Below the pieces are notes generated by a model. That model saw nothing but the letters and a program-made list of their open reading frames with translations, did no database searches and had not been told where the DNA came from. From CAZHOV01 sp964534315 (GTDB lineage Bacteria; Bacteroidota; Bacteroidia; Chitinophagales; Saprospiraceae): a DNA stretch of 31,514 nucleotides. The position numbers and the translations under genes are program-made. The DNA lies in assembly GCA_964534315.1 (NCBI GenBank), contig CAZHOV010000055.1, forward strand, positions 1 through 31,514, written 5' to 3'. Below, one piece after another: positions 8,078 through 16,171 of this stretch (the stretch's first letter is position 1; each line of letters begins with the position of its first letter).

Positions 8078-9336
8078 CAAATTACGATCAAACAGATGTG
8101 CTGGTAATCGGTGCAGGTCCTTCTGGTACTGTCGCTGCTGCTAAGCTTCAGCAGGAAGGCGTAGATGTCCAGGTAGTAGAAAAAACGGAGTTTCCGCGGT
8201 TTGTGATTGGGGAAAGTCTACTGCCCAAATGTATGGAACACTTCGAAGAAGTGGGTTTTTTGGATGCTTTGAATAAACAAGGCTACCAAACTAAGCACGG
8301 CGCCCGGTTTATCCGGGGAGATAAAAGCTGCCTATTCGACTTTTCTGAGCAATATACCCAAGGGAAGACATGGACCTGGCAGGTACCTCGAAGCCACTTT
8401 GATAAAGTTCTGGCCGATGAATTAGTAGCCCGCGGGGTTCCGTTACACTTCAATACTGCTGTTAAAGCGATTGATATCCAAAACGGTCGATCCACGACTA
8501 CTGTTACGGATCCCCAAGGACGAGAGCGACAGATCAACGCTAAATTTATTATCGATGCAAGTGGTTGGGGCCGGGTCATACCTCGCCTTTTCGGGTTGGA
8601 AGAGGCCTCGGATATGGAAGTACGCAAAGCTTTCTTTGCTCACTTTCAAGATGAAAAAAGGCCTCCGGGTGCCAGTGGAAAAGTGATCACCTTTTATATT
8701 CATGCACGGGAGTTGTGGATCTGGGTTATTCCCTTTTCCGATGGGATTACTTCGGTTGGTTTTGTTGGAAATCCCTCTCATTTTCTTCCTTATGAGAAAG
8801 AGGTGGATCTCAAAAAGCGCATTCGACAAATGATCGCCTACATTCCGCAAATTGCCGACCGCTTTGAAAATGCCCAATTTATAGTAGAACCAAAGATAAT
8901 TGAAGCTTATGCCGCCGCCGCCAAACAACTTTATGGCGATGGTTTTGTTTTAACTGGCAACAGTTCCGAATTCTTAGACCCCGTTTTTTCTTCAGGCGTT
9001 ACATTCGCCACTGAGTCAGGGCTTCAAGCGGCCAAGCTGGTCGCTAGGCAACTTAGAGGAGAACACGTCGACTGGGAAAAAGAATATACGGAATATATGC
9101 GGCAGGGAATCAATACCTTCCGAACGTATGTCAATATGTGGTATGACGGTCGATTGCAGGATATTTTCTTTTTTACCTCCGATGAAAATAGCCCGATTGA
9201 CCAAGCGCATTCGATCAAGCGGCAGATTTGCTCCGTCTTAGCCGGCTACGTCTGGGATCAATCGAATCCCTTTGTCGGAAACCGGCGGGAGCGGGCATTA
9301 GAGTCGCTGTCAAGGCTGGTACAAGTTTATAATTAA
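8074..9336 (+). CDS. Flavin-dependent halogenase-like oxidoreductase
   Basis: A 420-residue flavoprotein. GAGPSG (13-18) is the FAD motif, and FVIGESLLPKCMEHFEEVGF matches the GESLLP segment of halogenases and geranylgeranyl-reductase relatives. It has the diagnostic WxWxIP motif (WIWVIP, 215-220), the FxxPxxSxG motif (FLDPVFSSG, 300-308), and a lysine in YQTKHGARF (K74) at the position of the active-site lysine of bacterial phenolic halogenases. All this favours FADH2-dependent halogenation of a phenolic or aryl substrate over simple reduction. Some family members with these motifs are untested or act as reductases, so activity is not certain. Its ATG overlaps the stop of the ligase gene, and a TPR gene follows after 12 bases. 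Confidence 0.8.
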   Translation: MTNYDQTDVLVIGAGPSGTVAAAKLQQEGVDVQVVEKTEFPRFVIGESLLPKCMEHFEEVGFLDALNKQGYQTKHGARFIRGDKSCLFDFSEQYTQGKTWTWQVPRSHFDKVLADELVARGVPLHFNTAVKAIDIQNGRSTTTVTDPQGRERQINAKFIIDASGWGRVIPRLFGLEEASDMEVRKAFFAHFQDEKRPPGASGKVITFYIHARELWIWVIPFSDGITSVGFVGNPSHFLPYEKEVDLKKRIRQMIAYIPQIADRFENAQFIVEPKIIEAYAAAAKQLYGDGFVLTGNSSEFLDPVFSSGVTFATESGLQAAKLVARQLRGEHVDWEKEYTEYMRQGINTFRTYVNMWYDGRLQDIFFFTSDENSPIDQAHSIKRQICSVLAGYVWDQSNPFVGNRRERALESLSRLVQVYN

Positions 9337-9348
9337 AAAAATCTGATT

Positions 9349-9957
9349 ATGTTTTTGATCAATATTTATTTAAGATTTGCTCTGATTGCCCTATTTCTTA
9401 TTGGCGGGGTCGTCCTTTCATTAACGGTCAGCTTCTGGTATGCCCTTCCGCTGTTACTCGTAGGCATTATCTTGCTGCTGGGCTATATCCTTTTGGGAAC
9501 CGTACAATCGGCTGCCCAATTGATGGAAAAACTTCAATTTGTGGATGCGGAAAAAAGATTGGATCTGACGATGAACCCCAAATTTTTGTTCAAACCCAAT
9601 CGCGCTTATTACAACGTGATCAAGGGAACGATCGCCCTCAATCTAAAAGATAATGATAAGGCTGAAGTACACCTCAAAGCAGCAGAAGAGCTAGGCCTAC
9701 AATCCGATGATGAACGAGCAATGGTAGCTCTCCAACTTGCCAATATTCAGGCTGCCAAAGGGAAATGGAACCAGGCACAAATTTATTTCCGAACTGCCAA
9801 AAAGTCGAAAGTGACTGACCCCAACCTAAAAGATCAGATCAAACAGTTTGAAAAAGCGCTCAATAACCGCGGGCAAATGAAACACCTCCGTCAGGGAGGT
9901 AAAAACCGCGGCATGATGCAACGTGGCGGCAAAAGCAGACGCCCAAAGATTAGATAG
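9349..9957 (+). CDS. Membrane-anchored TPR protein with basic tail
   Basis: A 202-residue protein with two membrane segments at about residues 5-27 and 31-50, separated by a very short turn. A soluble helical domain of TPR type follows (AEVHLKAAEELGLQSDDERAMV..., WNQAQIYFRTAKKS). The last 35 residues are rich in Arg, Lys, Gly and Met and carry three GG pairs, which suggests a disordered basic tail. It sits 12 bases after the halogenase-like gene and 3 bases before the DUF427 gene, within one operon. No enzymatic motif is visible. A scaffolding role for a membrane-associated complex is only a guess. Confidence 0.7.
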   Translation: MFLINIYLRFALIALFLIGGVVLSLTVSFWYALPLLLVGIILLLGYILLGTVQSAAQLMEKLQFVDAEKRLDLTMNPKFLFKPNRAYYNVIKGTIALNLKDNDKAEVHLKAAEELGLQSDDERAMVALQLANIQAAKGKWNQAQIYFRTAKKSKVTDPNLKDQIKQFEKALNNRGQMKHLRQGGKNRGMMQRGGKSRRPKIR

Positions 9958-9960
9958 TTT

Positions 9961-10455
9961 ATGAGAAAACGCATACCTCCTAAACCCGGACAGGAAAGTG
10001 TCTGGGATTATCCGAGACCACCGAAGTTAGAAGCTTCTTCTAAGACGATACGTATAGAGATGGACGGAGAGCTGCTCGTGCAAACTACTAAGGCTTTCCG
10101 GGTTTTGGAAACCAGCCACCCGCCGGTATATTACCTGCCACCCGAGGATATCAATATGACTTTGCTTCGTCCACATAAAGGTCGAACTACTTTCTGCGAA
10201 TGGAAAGGAGCTGCTACTTATTGGGACTATATCAATGATTGTAATGTCATCCCCTTGATCGGATGGAGTTACCCATCTCCAACCGGGCGGTTTGAGCAAA
10301 TCCAGGATTACCTGGCGTTTTATCCCAGTAAATTAGATGCCGCCTATATCGACGGGGAGCTTGTTCAAGCCCAGGAAGGAGACTTCTACGGAGGGTGGAT
10401 CACCAAAGATATCGTCGGCCCCTTCAAAGGAGGAGCGGGAACATGGGGGTGGTAG
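9961..10455 (+). CDS. DUF427 domain protein
   Basis: A 164-residue protein matching the DUF427 family over nearly its whole length. It has the N-terminal QESVWDYPRPPKLE, the central VLETSHPPVYYLPPEDI, the CEWKGAATYWDY segment, and a C-terminal part with AFYPSKLDAAYIDGELV. The family has a compact beta-rich fold and no firmly established reaction. It is the last gene of the rightward unit, and a heptamer array starts five bases after its TAG stop. A role in the pigment-like pathway is not implied by the family itself. Confidence 0.8.
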   Translation: MRKRIPPKPGQESVWDYPRPPKLEASSKTIRIEMDGELLVQTTKAFRVLETSHPPVYYLPPEDINMTLLRPHKGRTTFCEWKGAATYWDYINDCNVIPLIGWSYPSPTGRFEQIQDYLAFYPSKLDAAYIDGELVQAQEGDFYGGWITKDIVGPFKGGAGTWGW

Positions 10456-10459
10456 GGGG

Positions 10460-10543
10460 GCAATGAGCAATGTGCAATGTGCATTGAGGAATTTGGAATT
10501 TGCAATGTGCAATGAGCAATGTGCAATGAATAATTAATAATGA
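10460..10543. repeat. Heptamer tandem repeat (GCAATGW)
   Basis: Twelve consecutive 7-bp units without any indel: mainly GCAATGA and GCAATGT, with GCATTGA, GGAATTT (twice), ATAATTA and ATAATGA as diverged members. The array starts five bases after the DUF427 stop and ends 44 bases before the next start. Unit variants are interspersed rather than grouped. Confidence 0.8.
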
Positions 10544-10587
10544 GTACTTTGGAAAAAGCAATTTTCTTGGAAAAACTTTTTTAATCC

Positions 10588-11376
10588 ATGAGTAAATTAC
10601 CTTTAGCTTCTCAATTTAGCTATACAAACGGGTTGTGGTTTGTCCACCAGGAAGATGATATCATTATACGGGTGTGGTTGTCTATGCTTACGGGCAAAGA
10701 GAAAGTCTATGCGAATGAGGAGATCGTTAGTGAGAAAAGAAATGTGACCAGCTTTTCAACGGTGCATACTTTCCGGTACAAAGACATTGATTTTGAGGTA
10801 GACATTTATTCACGAAATTTAATGAAAGGAGAATTTGAATGCGCGATATACCGGGAAGGTGCCCTTCAAAAAGTGTATATCAATCGGCAAAAAACGGATG
10901 GAACTTATACCATTGAAGAAGAAAATAATACTCAAAAAACACTCGATCGAACACTGCTGCGCTTTAAGCAAAACGGACATGATAAACTTCAGGGGTTTGA
11001 ATTGGACGAAGCGATCCGCGAACTAAATAAAGGATTGGTTATCCACCCTGATGATCCTGAGTTACATTTCTACCTGGCTTGCGCTTACTCCCTAGAAGAA
11101 GAGAAAGACAAGGCGTTCGAACACCTCCACCTCGCGCTGGATAATGACCTCAAAGGTAAAGACCGCATCAAAGAAGTCGACGCCCTCGCCTTCATTCGCA
11201 TCACTCCCGAATTTGAAGTCCTGAAGAAAAAGCTGTTTGGTGATGCTGATTCAGACGTCCTCGTCTGGCTGGTTCAGACGTCCTCGTCTGGCTGGTTCAG
11301 ACGTCCTCGTCTGAACCTCTTGTCTAAGTCGCAATCAAAATATACTGTTCCGGCAGGTATTTATCATTATATTTAA
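10588..11376 (+). CDS. TPR-repeat protein with repeat-derived C-terminus
   Basis: A 262-residue predicted cytoplasmic protein without a signal peptide. Residues 1-125 form a beta-rich domain that I do not recognise. Residues 134-215 hold TPR-like helices (ELDEAIRELNKGLVIHPDDPELHFYLACAYSLEEEKDKAFEHL) ending in ITPEFEVLKKKLF, like other TPR-end groups. From about residue 220 the frame reads through three copies of a 23-bp repeat and then antisense through the end of the neighbouring methyltransferase gene, giving a tail unlike a folded domain. The native stop was therefore probably lost when the repeat arrived. The tail (about 43 residues) is likely dispensable or the gene is in decay. Confidence 0.65.
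   Translation: MSKLPLASQFSYTNGLWFVHQEDDIIIRVWLSMLTGKEKVYANEEIVSEKRNVTSFSTVHTFRYKDIDFEVDIYSRNLMKGEFECAIYREGALQKVYINRQKTDGTYTIEEENNTQKTLDRTLLRFKQNGHDKLQGFELDEAIRELNKGLVIHPDDPELHFYLACAYSLEEEKDKAFEHLHLALDNDLKGKDRIKEVDALAFIRITPEFEVLKKKLFGDADSDVLVWLVQTSSSGWFRRPRLNLLSKSQSKYTVPAGIYHYI
11250..11317. repeat. Three 23-bp repeats with palindromic core
   Basis: Three tandem copies of a 23-bp unit starting TTCAGACGTCCTCGTCTG. Each contains the inverted repeat CAGACG / CGTCTG around TCCT. In the third copy the dyad extends to a perfect 10-bp stem (GGTTCAGACG, loop TCCT, CGTCTGAACC; 11294-11317), a terminator-like hairpin. It sits between convergent genes and is translated as the tail of the TPR protein. 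Confidence 0.85.
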
Positions 11377-12016
11377 ATGATTTAAAACCAGCTTCCCGTA
11401 ATTCCTTCTGTACTTCCTGGAGCTCAACACGCTGATCTAGAGGAGGTCCGTGCGGCGTTTCTTCTTTTTTAAAGTCTACGATCACCAGTTTTCCCGTTTC
11501 TTTTAGACCCAATTTGACCAGCTTGAAATATTCCGGACGCTTTTCGATCTCGTGGTATCGATTGGCTAAAAAGATTATATCAGCCTCCTTGGGGAGTACC
11601 TGAGGATGGTTGTCAGGGACGAGGCGAGGAGAAAGCTGGTCATCGTTATATCCTAACCGTTCTTTACGATCCTCCAGATAATCAATAAACCGTTGATCTG
11701 AATCGCAGGCGGTAACAAAAGCACCCTTTTCGATAAATTTGATGGCAAAGTAGCCCGTTCCGCTTCCCAATTCTACAATAGACAGATTTTTTAAATTGCC
11801 CATATAGGCCATCACAATACCCGGCTTTGACCACGAATCCCGGTCTGGCTCCTCAAAAGCTCTGATCAGGGAATCGAAAGGGATTTCATCAGATGATGCA
11901 TTAACGCCAACCAAGCTATCTAGCTGATTCTCTTCTTTTGGTGTACCCTCTTTTGCCGTTTCACTACAAGCGGCCAGAATGATCAAAAACAAAAATGCTG
12001 TGATGAAATATTTCAT
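11324..12016 (-). CDS. Lipoprotein with class I SAM-methyltransferase domain
   Basis: A 230-residue protein from the start MKYFITAFLFLIILAAC, a clear SPII signal with lipobox cysteine 16. An ATG eight codons upstream is possible but less typical. After a linker of about 45 residues comes a methyltransferase-like domain: motif I VELGSGTGYFAIKF, acidic motif II ACDSDQRF, then DIIFLANRYHEI and a motif-IV-like LVIVDFKKEETPHGPP. Export of a SAM-dependent enzyme is unexpected because SAM is cytoplasmic, yet similar lipidated methyltransferase-like proteins are annotated in Bacteroidota. It could face the periplasm with another ligand or be inactive. Its 3' end overlaps the convergent TPR ORF by 53 bases. 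Confidence 0.75.
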   Translation of the reverse strand: MKYFITAFLFLIILAACSETAKEGTPKEENQLDSLVGVNASSDEIPFDSLIRAFEEPDRDSWSKPGIVMAYMGNLKNLSIVELGSGTGYFAIKFIEKGAFVTACDSDQRFIDYLEDRKERLGYNDDQLSPRLVPDNHPQVLPKEADIIFLANRYHEIEKRPEYFKLVKLGLKETGKLVIVDFKKEETPHGPPLDQRVELQEVQKELREAGFKSFKYNDKYLPEQYILIAT

Positions 12017-12093
12017 TTGATGTGATTTTTTAATTCCCACAAAAATAACAATTTATTCCAACCCTAAAACCCCTGAATCTGACACATCAAATC

Positions 12094-13389
12094 CTACCCG
12101 GCCCTTATCTTGGCCTTATTTAATAAAAAAGTCAATGCACCTAGTAGAAGATTGAGCAGCCCCAGCAGGCTCTCTTCGGGTTTGTCGTACAGAAGGAAAG
12201 AAATAATCCAGATACTCAATAGGAGGTATAGGATCTGGAAGTAGGGATAGCCGGGACTATTGTATCCTGCTATACCTATTTTTTTCATTCGGAGAATAAA
12301 CACACCGGCAATAGTGAGCATCGTGAAGATCTGGAGAATAAAACCGCTGTATAGCAGTACTAATTCAAAAGAACCTGTAATGATCAGGAGCAAACTGATA
12401 ATGGACTGAAACCAGATGGCACTTACCGGAATCCCATTTTTATTGTCTTTAGATAAAAACTGCCATAGGGGATAATCGCTTGCCATGGCCCGGGTCACCC
12501 TCGGCCCTACCCAGATCATAGCACTGATGCTGCTGATCAATAACAGGGCGATGATCAGGCTGATCAGTTTTCCACCCTCCGGTCCAAACATATATTCGGC
12601 TACAATTTGACCGATCTCTACTTTTCCCTTTAAAGCATGAATAGGAGCCTGATTTAAAAAAGCTACCTGTAGTAGAATGAATAAAATACTAACTACCAGA
12701 GTCCCTCCGATCAGCGCTTTGGGAAGGTTGATCCGGGGAACTTTAATCTCTTCAATAATATAAGCAGCGGCATTCCAACCCGAGTACGAATAGGTAACAT
12801 AAACAAAGGCTACTGCATAGGCGGGAAGGAATATTTCCACTTTCCAACCGGCGTCCAGATTAATACTATTGGCCGAAGGCGTATGGATCAATCCCAATAA
12901 AACAATTCCGGCAATTAACAAGAGTTTCAATGCAGTGAATACATTCTGAAAACGGCTGCTTTGACGGATATTAATGGAGTGGATGGCGGAAATAATAACT
13001 ACGGTGATCGCTCCTATTAAAGTAGGTGAAAGCCACATAAATTTGGCGACATAAGACCCCATGGCCATAGCTGCCAGCGCTACCGGAGCAGAAAACCCTA
13101 CTGTTAACGAAACCCAACCGGAAAGATATCCTACAAAAGGATGGATGGTCTCCGACAAAAAATGGTACTCGCCACCTGATTTGGGTAGCTTGGTTCCTAA
13201 TTCCGCATAGCTAAAAGCGCCCAGTATAGAGAACAATCCTCCAAAGGACCAAAGCAAAACAATACTCCAGGTGTTCTGAATGTCCTCCAGCTGAAATCCC
13301 AAACTGGTAAACACCCCAGTACCCACCATATTAGCCACCACGATGGATGCCGCACTTAACCAGCCTATTTTTTTTCCGTTGTTGAGCAT
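12094..13389 (-). CDS. APC-superfamily amino acid permease
   Basis: A 431-residue integral membrane protein of the amino acid/polyamine/organocation superfamily. The N-terminal GWLSAASIVVANMVGTGVF is the unwound first helix with the conserved GTG/F substrate-binding element. SFGGLFSILGAFSYAELGTKLPKSGG is the second conserved helix, and about 12 membrane segments can be counted. It should import or exchange an amino acid across the inner membrane. The substrate cannot be read from the sequence. It is transcribed in the same direction as the lipoprotein methyltransferase gene, 77 bases upstream of that gene's start, with no clear terminator between, so the two may be linked. Confidence 0.85.
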   Translation of the reverse strand: MLNNGKKIGWLSAASIVVANMVGTGVFTSLGFQLEDIQNTWSIVLLWSFGGLFSILGAFSYAELGTKLPKSGGEYHFLSETIHPFVGYLSGWVSLTVGFSAPVALAAMAMGSYVAKFMWLSPTLIGAITVVIISAIHSINIRQSSRFQNVFTALKLLLIAGIVLLGLIHTPSANSINLDAGWKVEIFLPAYAVAFVYVTYSYSGWNAAAYIIEEIKVPRINLPKALIGGTLVVSILFILLQVAFLNQAPIHALKGKVEIGQIVAEYMFGPEGGKLISLIIALLLISSISAMIWVGPRVTRAMASDYPLWQFLSKDNKNGIPVSAIWFQSIISLLLIITGSFELVLLYSGFILQIFTMLTIAGVFILRMKKIGIAGYNSPGYPYFQILYLLLSIWIISFLLYDKPEESLLGLLNLLLGALTFLLNKAKIRAG

Positions 13390-13404
13390 ATCTTAATGAA
13401 ACCC

Positions 13405-13433
13405 CAAAATTAGGAATTCCGCCATTTTAGCAA
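13405..13433 (-). promoter_or_regulatory. Candidate promoter of the APC permease
   Basis: On the minus strand TTG (13433-13431), an 18-nt spacer and TAATTTTG (13412-13405), close to the Bacteroidota consensus. Only 15 nt separate the box from the ATG, so the 5' leader would be very short. This lowers confidence. Confidence 0.4.
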
Positions 13434-13501
13434 TAATTATCAAGTGCTTTTGTCTTTGATTTAATTTATTGAGTAGTCTTCGTTGTTATAAATCTACCAT
13501 A

Positions 13502-13606
13502 ATGAAACTGAAGTATATTTTATTTTGCCCACTTTTTTTACTTTTTAACTTAACCTTAGCACAAAACACCTTAAATCAAAGTAAAAAGCGAAAAAGAATA
13601 AAGTAA
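13502..13606 (+). CDS. Orphan signal-peptide ORF
   Basis: A 34-codon ORF: a clean Sec signal peptide (MKLKYILFCPLFLLFNLTLA, then QN) followed by only a dozen residues ending SKKRKRIK. It lies in the 353-bp gap upstream of the T9SS gene. It may be the remnant of a secreted protein whose body was lost, or a real small exported basic peptide. No homolog is recognised. The rest of the gap holds a permease promoter and an AT-rich dyad just before the T9SS start. Confidence 0.3.
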   Translation: MKLKYILFCPLFLLFNLTLAQNTLNQSKKRKRIK

Positions 13607-13693
13607 TTAAGCCTCGAACTATATTTCCGGATTAACTTTCAGAAATCTGACTTATCTGAATTATTGATTTTGCCAGTGCAGGATTTATATACT

Positions 13694-13733
13694 ATTTTAA
13701 TGAATGAAGATTAAAACTATTATTCATTAAAAT
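13694..13733 (+). promoter_or_regulatory. 12-bp inverted repeat before the T9SS gene
   Basis: A perfect 12-bp inverted repeat (ATTTTAATGAAT and its complement, 16-nt loop) ends 9 bases before the ATG at 13743. It could be an operator or a leader hairpin covering the translation start. It is AT-rich, so chance is possible. Confidence 0.35.
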
Positions 13734-13742
13734 TACTAGTGT

Positions 13743-15395
13743 ATGCGTTTACTTATTAGTTCTTGCCTGGCTTTTTACCTACTTGTTCCGGGCCTTTTAA
13801 ATGGTCAGATTAATGCAGAAAGTATTACTCTTAACCCAAACCGGGTGAAGGTGGTCGTCAATTCTAATGGTGCCTTTTTCTGGGATTTTTCGGAGGGGCA
13901 GTTTATTGCGCCATTTACTCCGGGGGAGCCCGAAGTCAGTACCCTTAAGGCATCAGGTCTTTGGATGGCCGGTTTAGATCCTGGCAATAATTTAATTGGG
14001 GCTATTCAGCTGTACAATACCGATCAGAAAGCTGATTTTACACCGGGTGTTCTTAATCCAGACGATCTGGAACCCATCGAATTCAATGGTATCTGGAGGG
14101 TTACTTATGCCGACGTCATGGATCATTTGGATGACTTCAATGATAATGGTCAAATTGATGATCCTAATCCGGCTGTTTATGCCTGGCCTGCCAGAGGGAA
14201 CCCTTTTTTCAGTATGTTTAACGGAGGATTAACGCTCCCGGAAAACGACATTGGCTATGCAGATTTTTTTGATCGAAATGCAGACTCAGTCTATGATCCT
14301 TCTGTGGGCGATTATCCGATGTTGGCGGTGAGAAATTGTGAGAATACTACCGTGGTGCCCACTGAGATGATTTGGTTTGCCTTCCATGACAAGGTGCTTC
14401 ATACACAGTCGCAATTGGCTGGAATGAATGTTGAGGTCCATGGTTCTGTTTTTGGTTTCAACTGCGCAGAGGACATTGCTGTAAATAACACCATTTTTAC
14501 GAAGCTAAAAGTGATCAACAGAGCTACAGAGTCGATTGATTCAACGTTTTTTGGGATCTTTAACGACTTTGATATCGGAAATTCAAACGATGACTTTTTT
14601 GGCGCTGACACACTTAGAAATCTGATTTTTGGATATAACGGAGATGCGGATGATGAAGGAGGCTATGGAACCAACGCTCCAGCCATGTCAGTAGATCTGC
14701 TAAGGGGGCCGATTAATGAAAATGGCGCCCAACTGGCCTTAACTAAATATATGGCCGTTCCCCCAGGGGGCTCACTAGAAGGGATAGAATACTATCGGTT
14801 ACTCTCAGGTTCCCTTCCAAACGGAGTACCTGCCCCCAATAACGGGATCTATTACCCCGGTGATCCAAATGACCCGACCGGAAATTCTGAAGTGACCGCA
14901 GGAAACAGCCCCGGAGACAGAAGAACACTGATCTCATCTGGTCCATTTCAATTAAATCCCGGTGCCGTAAATGAGTTAATTGCCGCATATACCTTTCACC
15001 AGTCTCCTCAAGCCAACGACCCGCTTGAAAATGTGGCCGCTATGTATGGCAATGTAGATCAGGTACAAGCTTTCTTTGATGCCTGCCTCGAGACAGATGC
15101 GCCTTATTCGGATTGTTCACTCATCGTATCCACAGATGAGGTGCGGGTTGATGCCCCCAGGGTCGTCCTCTTTCCAAATCCAACCAAATACACCATCGAT
15201 ATTCAAAGCGAGGAATTGACAATGGAGTCAGTTTCCATTTTTGATATCCAAGGGAAATTGATCCGCTATGAAGAAGAGGTTAGGGGAGGTCAATCTGTTC
15301 GTCTCGACGTAAGCCCACTAGCTGCAGGAATGTATATCGTAAAAGTACAGTTGGAGGGTAATCAATTTATTCGAAAGAAACTGATAGTACAGTAA
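13743..15395 (+). CDS. T9SS-secreted protein with type A sorting domain
   Basis: A 550-residue protein with a Sec signal peptide (MRLLISSCLAFYLLVPGLLNGQ). The large middle region is rich in Asp, Asn and Gly with no recognised catalytic motif; FNDNGQIDDPNPAVYAWPA and FFDRNADSVYDPSVGDYP look like calcium-binding-type loops. Such proteins are common in Saprospiria. The last 80 residues are a Por-secretion type A sorting domain: VVLFPNPTKYTIDIQ, VSIFDIQGKLI, then LAAGMYIVKVQLEGNQFIRKKLIVQ. It should cross the outer membrane through the T9SS and be attached or released. Substrate or function is unknown. It converges on dps, with a strong hairpin between. Confidence 0.85.
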   Translation: MRLLISSCLAFYLLVPGLLNGQINAESITLNPNRVKVVVNSNGAFFWDFSEGQFIAPFTPGEPEVSTLKASGLWMAGLDPGNNLIGAIQLYNTDQKADFTPGVLNPDDLEPIEFNGIWRVTYADVMDHLDDFNDNGQIDDPNPAVYAWPARGNPFFSMFNGGLTLPENDIGYADFFDRNADSVYDPSVGDYPMLAVRNCENTTVVPTEMIWFAFHDKVLHTQSQLAGMNVEVHGSVFGFNCAEDIAVNNTIFTKLKVINRATESIDSTFFGIFNDFDIGNSNDDFFGADTLRNLIFGYNGDADDEGGYGTNAPAMSVDLLRGPINENGAQLALTKYMAVPPGGSLEGIEYYRLLSGSLPNGVPAPNNGIYYPGDPNDPTGNSEVTAGNSPGDRRTLISSGPFQLNPGAVNELIAAYTFHQSPQANDPLENVAAMYGNVDQVQAFFDACLETDAPYSDCSLIVSTDEVRVDAPRVVLFPNPTKYTIDIQSEELTMESVSIFDIQGKLIRYEEEVRGGQSVRLDVSPLAAGMYIVKVQLEGNQFIRKKLIVQ

Positions 15396-15431
15396 GGAGA
15401 GGGTCAATCCACCAACAATTCTTTCTTTTTA

Positions 15432-15481
15432 AGGGCTGTATGTTCTAAAAAGTCAAAGATTTTTTTAGAACATACAGCCCT
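15432..15481. terminator. Bidirectional terminator hairpin
   Basis: A perfect 20-bp stem (AGGGCTGTATGTTCTAAAAA and its complement) with a 10-nt loop, 36 bases after the T9SS stop and 20 bases beyond the dps stop. The stem ends in an A/T run, so transcription from either side gives a hairpin followed or preceded by U-rich sequence. Confidence 0.8.
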
Positions 15482-15501
15482 CTAAATATACCAATTTCTT
15501 C

Positions 15502-16008
15502 CTAGCTTAGATGGGAACGCACCATCCAGGCCATTTTCTCATGTTCTTCCATTAGTGCAGTGAGGAAGTCACTCGTACCGGCATCGTTGTACTTATCTGC
15601 GGCATCTTCGAGATCGCTTCTTAGCGTTTGAACGATCGCTTCGTGATCGGCCAGGATATTTTTTAGCATTTGCGTTTCATCGCCATTGAGATGATTGGTC
15701 TCATGCAGTCTTGCCAAGCCCCTGAAATCTTCCATAGAGCCCGGTGTGAAAAAACCAACGCTTCTGATCCGTTCGGCAATCTGATCAATCTGCTCAGCAA
15801 TGACCGTATACTGCTCCTCAAAAAAAGCATGGAGTGATACAAAGTGCATGCCTTTGATATTCCAATGGTAATTGCGCAATTTAATATACAGGACATGCTC
15901 ATCAGCCAGCAGTTGGGAAAGCATCAACGCAATGTTTCCTCTGTTCTCTCCTCCAATTCCTAAATTTACCGCCTGTTTTACTTTTTCTATTTTTTGATTT
16001 AAATCCAT
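15502..16008 (-). CDS. dps: Dps family DNA-binding ferritin-like protein
   Basis: A 168-residue protein of the usual Dps length. The ferroxidase-centre segments are clear: YHWNIKGMHFVSLHAFFEEQY supplies the two histidines, and QIDQIAERI supplies the Asp/Glu pair from the neighbouring subunit. The rest fits the four-helix bundle, ending in LTALMEEHEKMAWMVRSHL. Dps forms a 12-subunit shell that oxidises iron with hydrogen peroxide, stores it and protects DNA in stationary phase or oxidative stress. No peroxide-regulator box was recognised upstream. It is divergent from the ChaN-like gene. Confidence 0.95.
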   Translation of the reverse strand: MDLNQKIEKVKQAVNLGIGGENRGNIALMLSQLLADEHVLYIKLRNYHWNIKGMHFVSLHAFFEEQYTVIAEQIDQIAERIRSVGFFTPGSMEDFRGLARLHETNHLNGDETQMLKNILADHEAIVQTLRSDLEDAADKYNDAGTSDFLTALMEEHEKMAWMVRSHLS

Positions 16009-16171
16009 ATTTTATTTTTTTTGCTGTTAACAATAATAACTCTTATCATGTTTGTTTTTAAATCCCTATTCACTGATGTAATTTCTTAAAGTTAAGGAAA
16101 AACACCGTCAAATGATAGGATATTTATCACACAAAAATCTATTTTTTGAATTTAAAAAGAATTTAAATAAG

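Noticed and set aside
8443..8928. 161-codon ORF antisense to the halogenase-like gene
   Set aside because: Shadow frame without domain or signal; the sense gene is well supported.
1224..10455. Complete flexirubin/aryl-polyene cluster
   Set aside because: No ketosynthase, acyl carrier protein, dehydratase, ammonia-lyase or DarA/DarB-type gene is present, so only a resemblance to part of such a locus is claimed.
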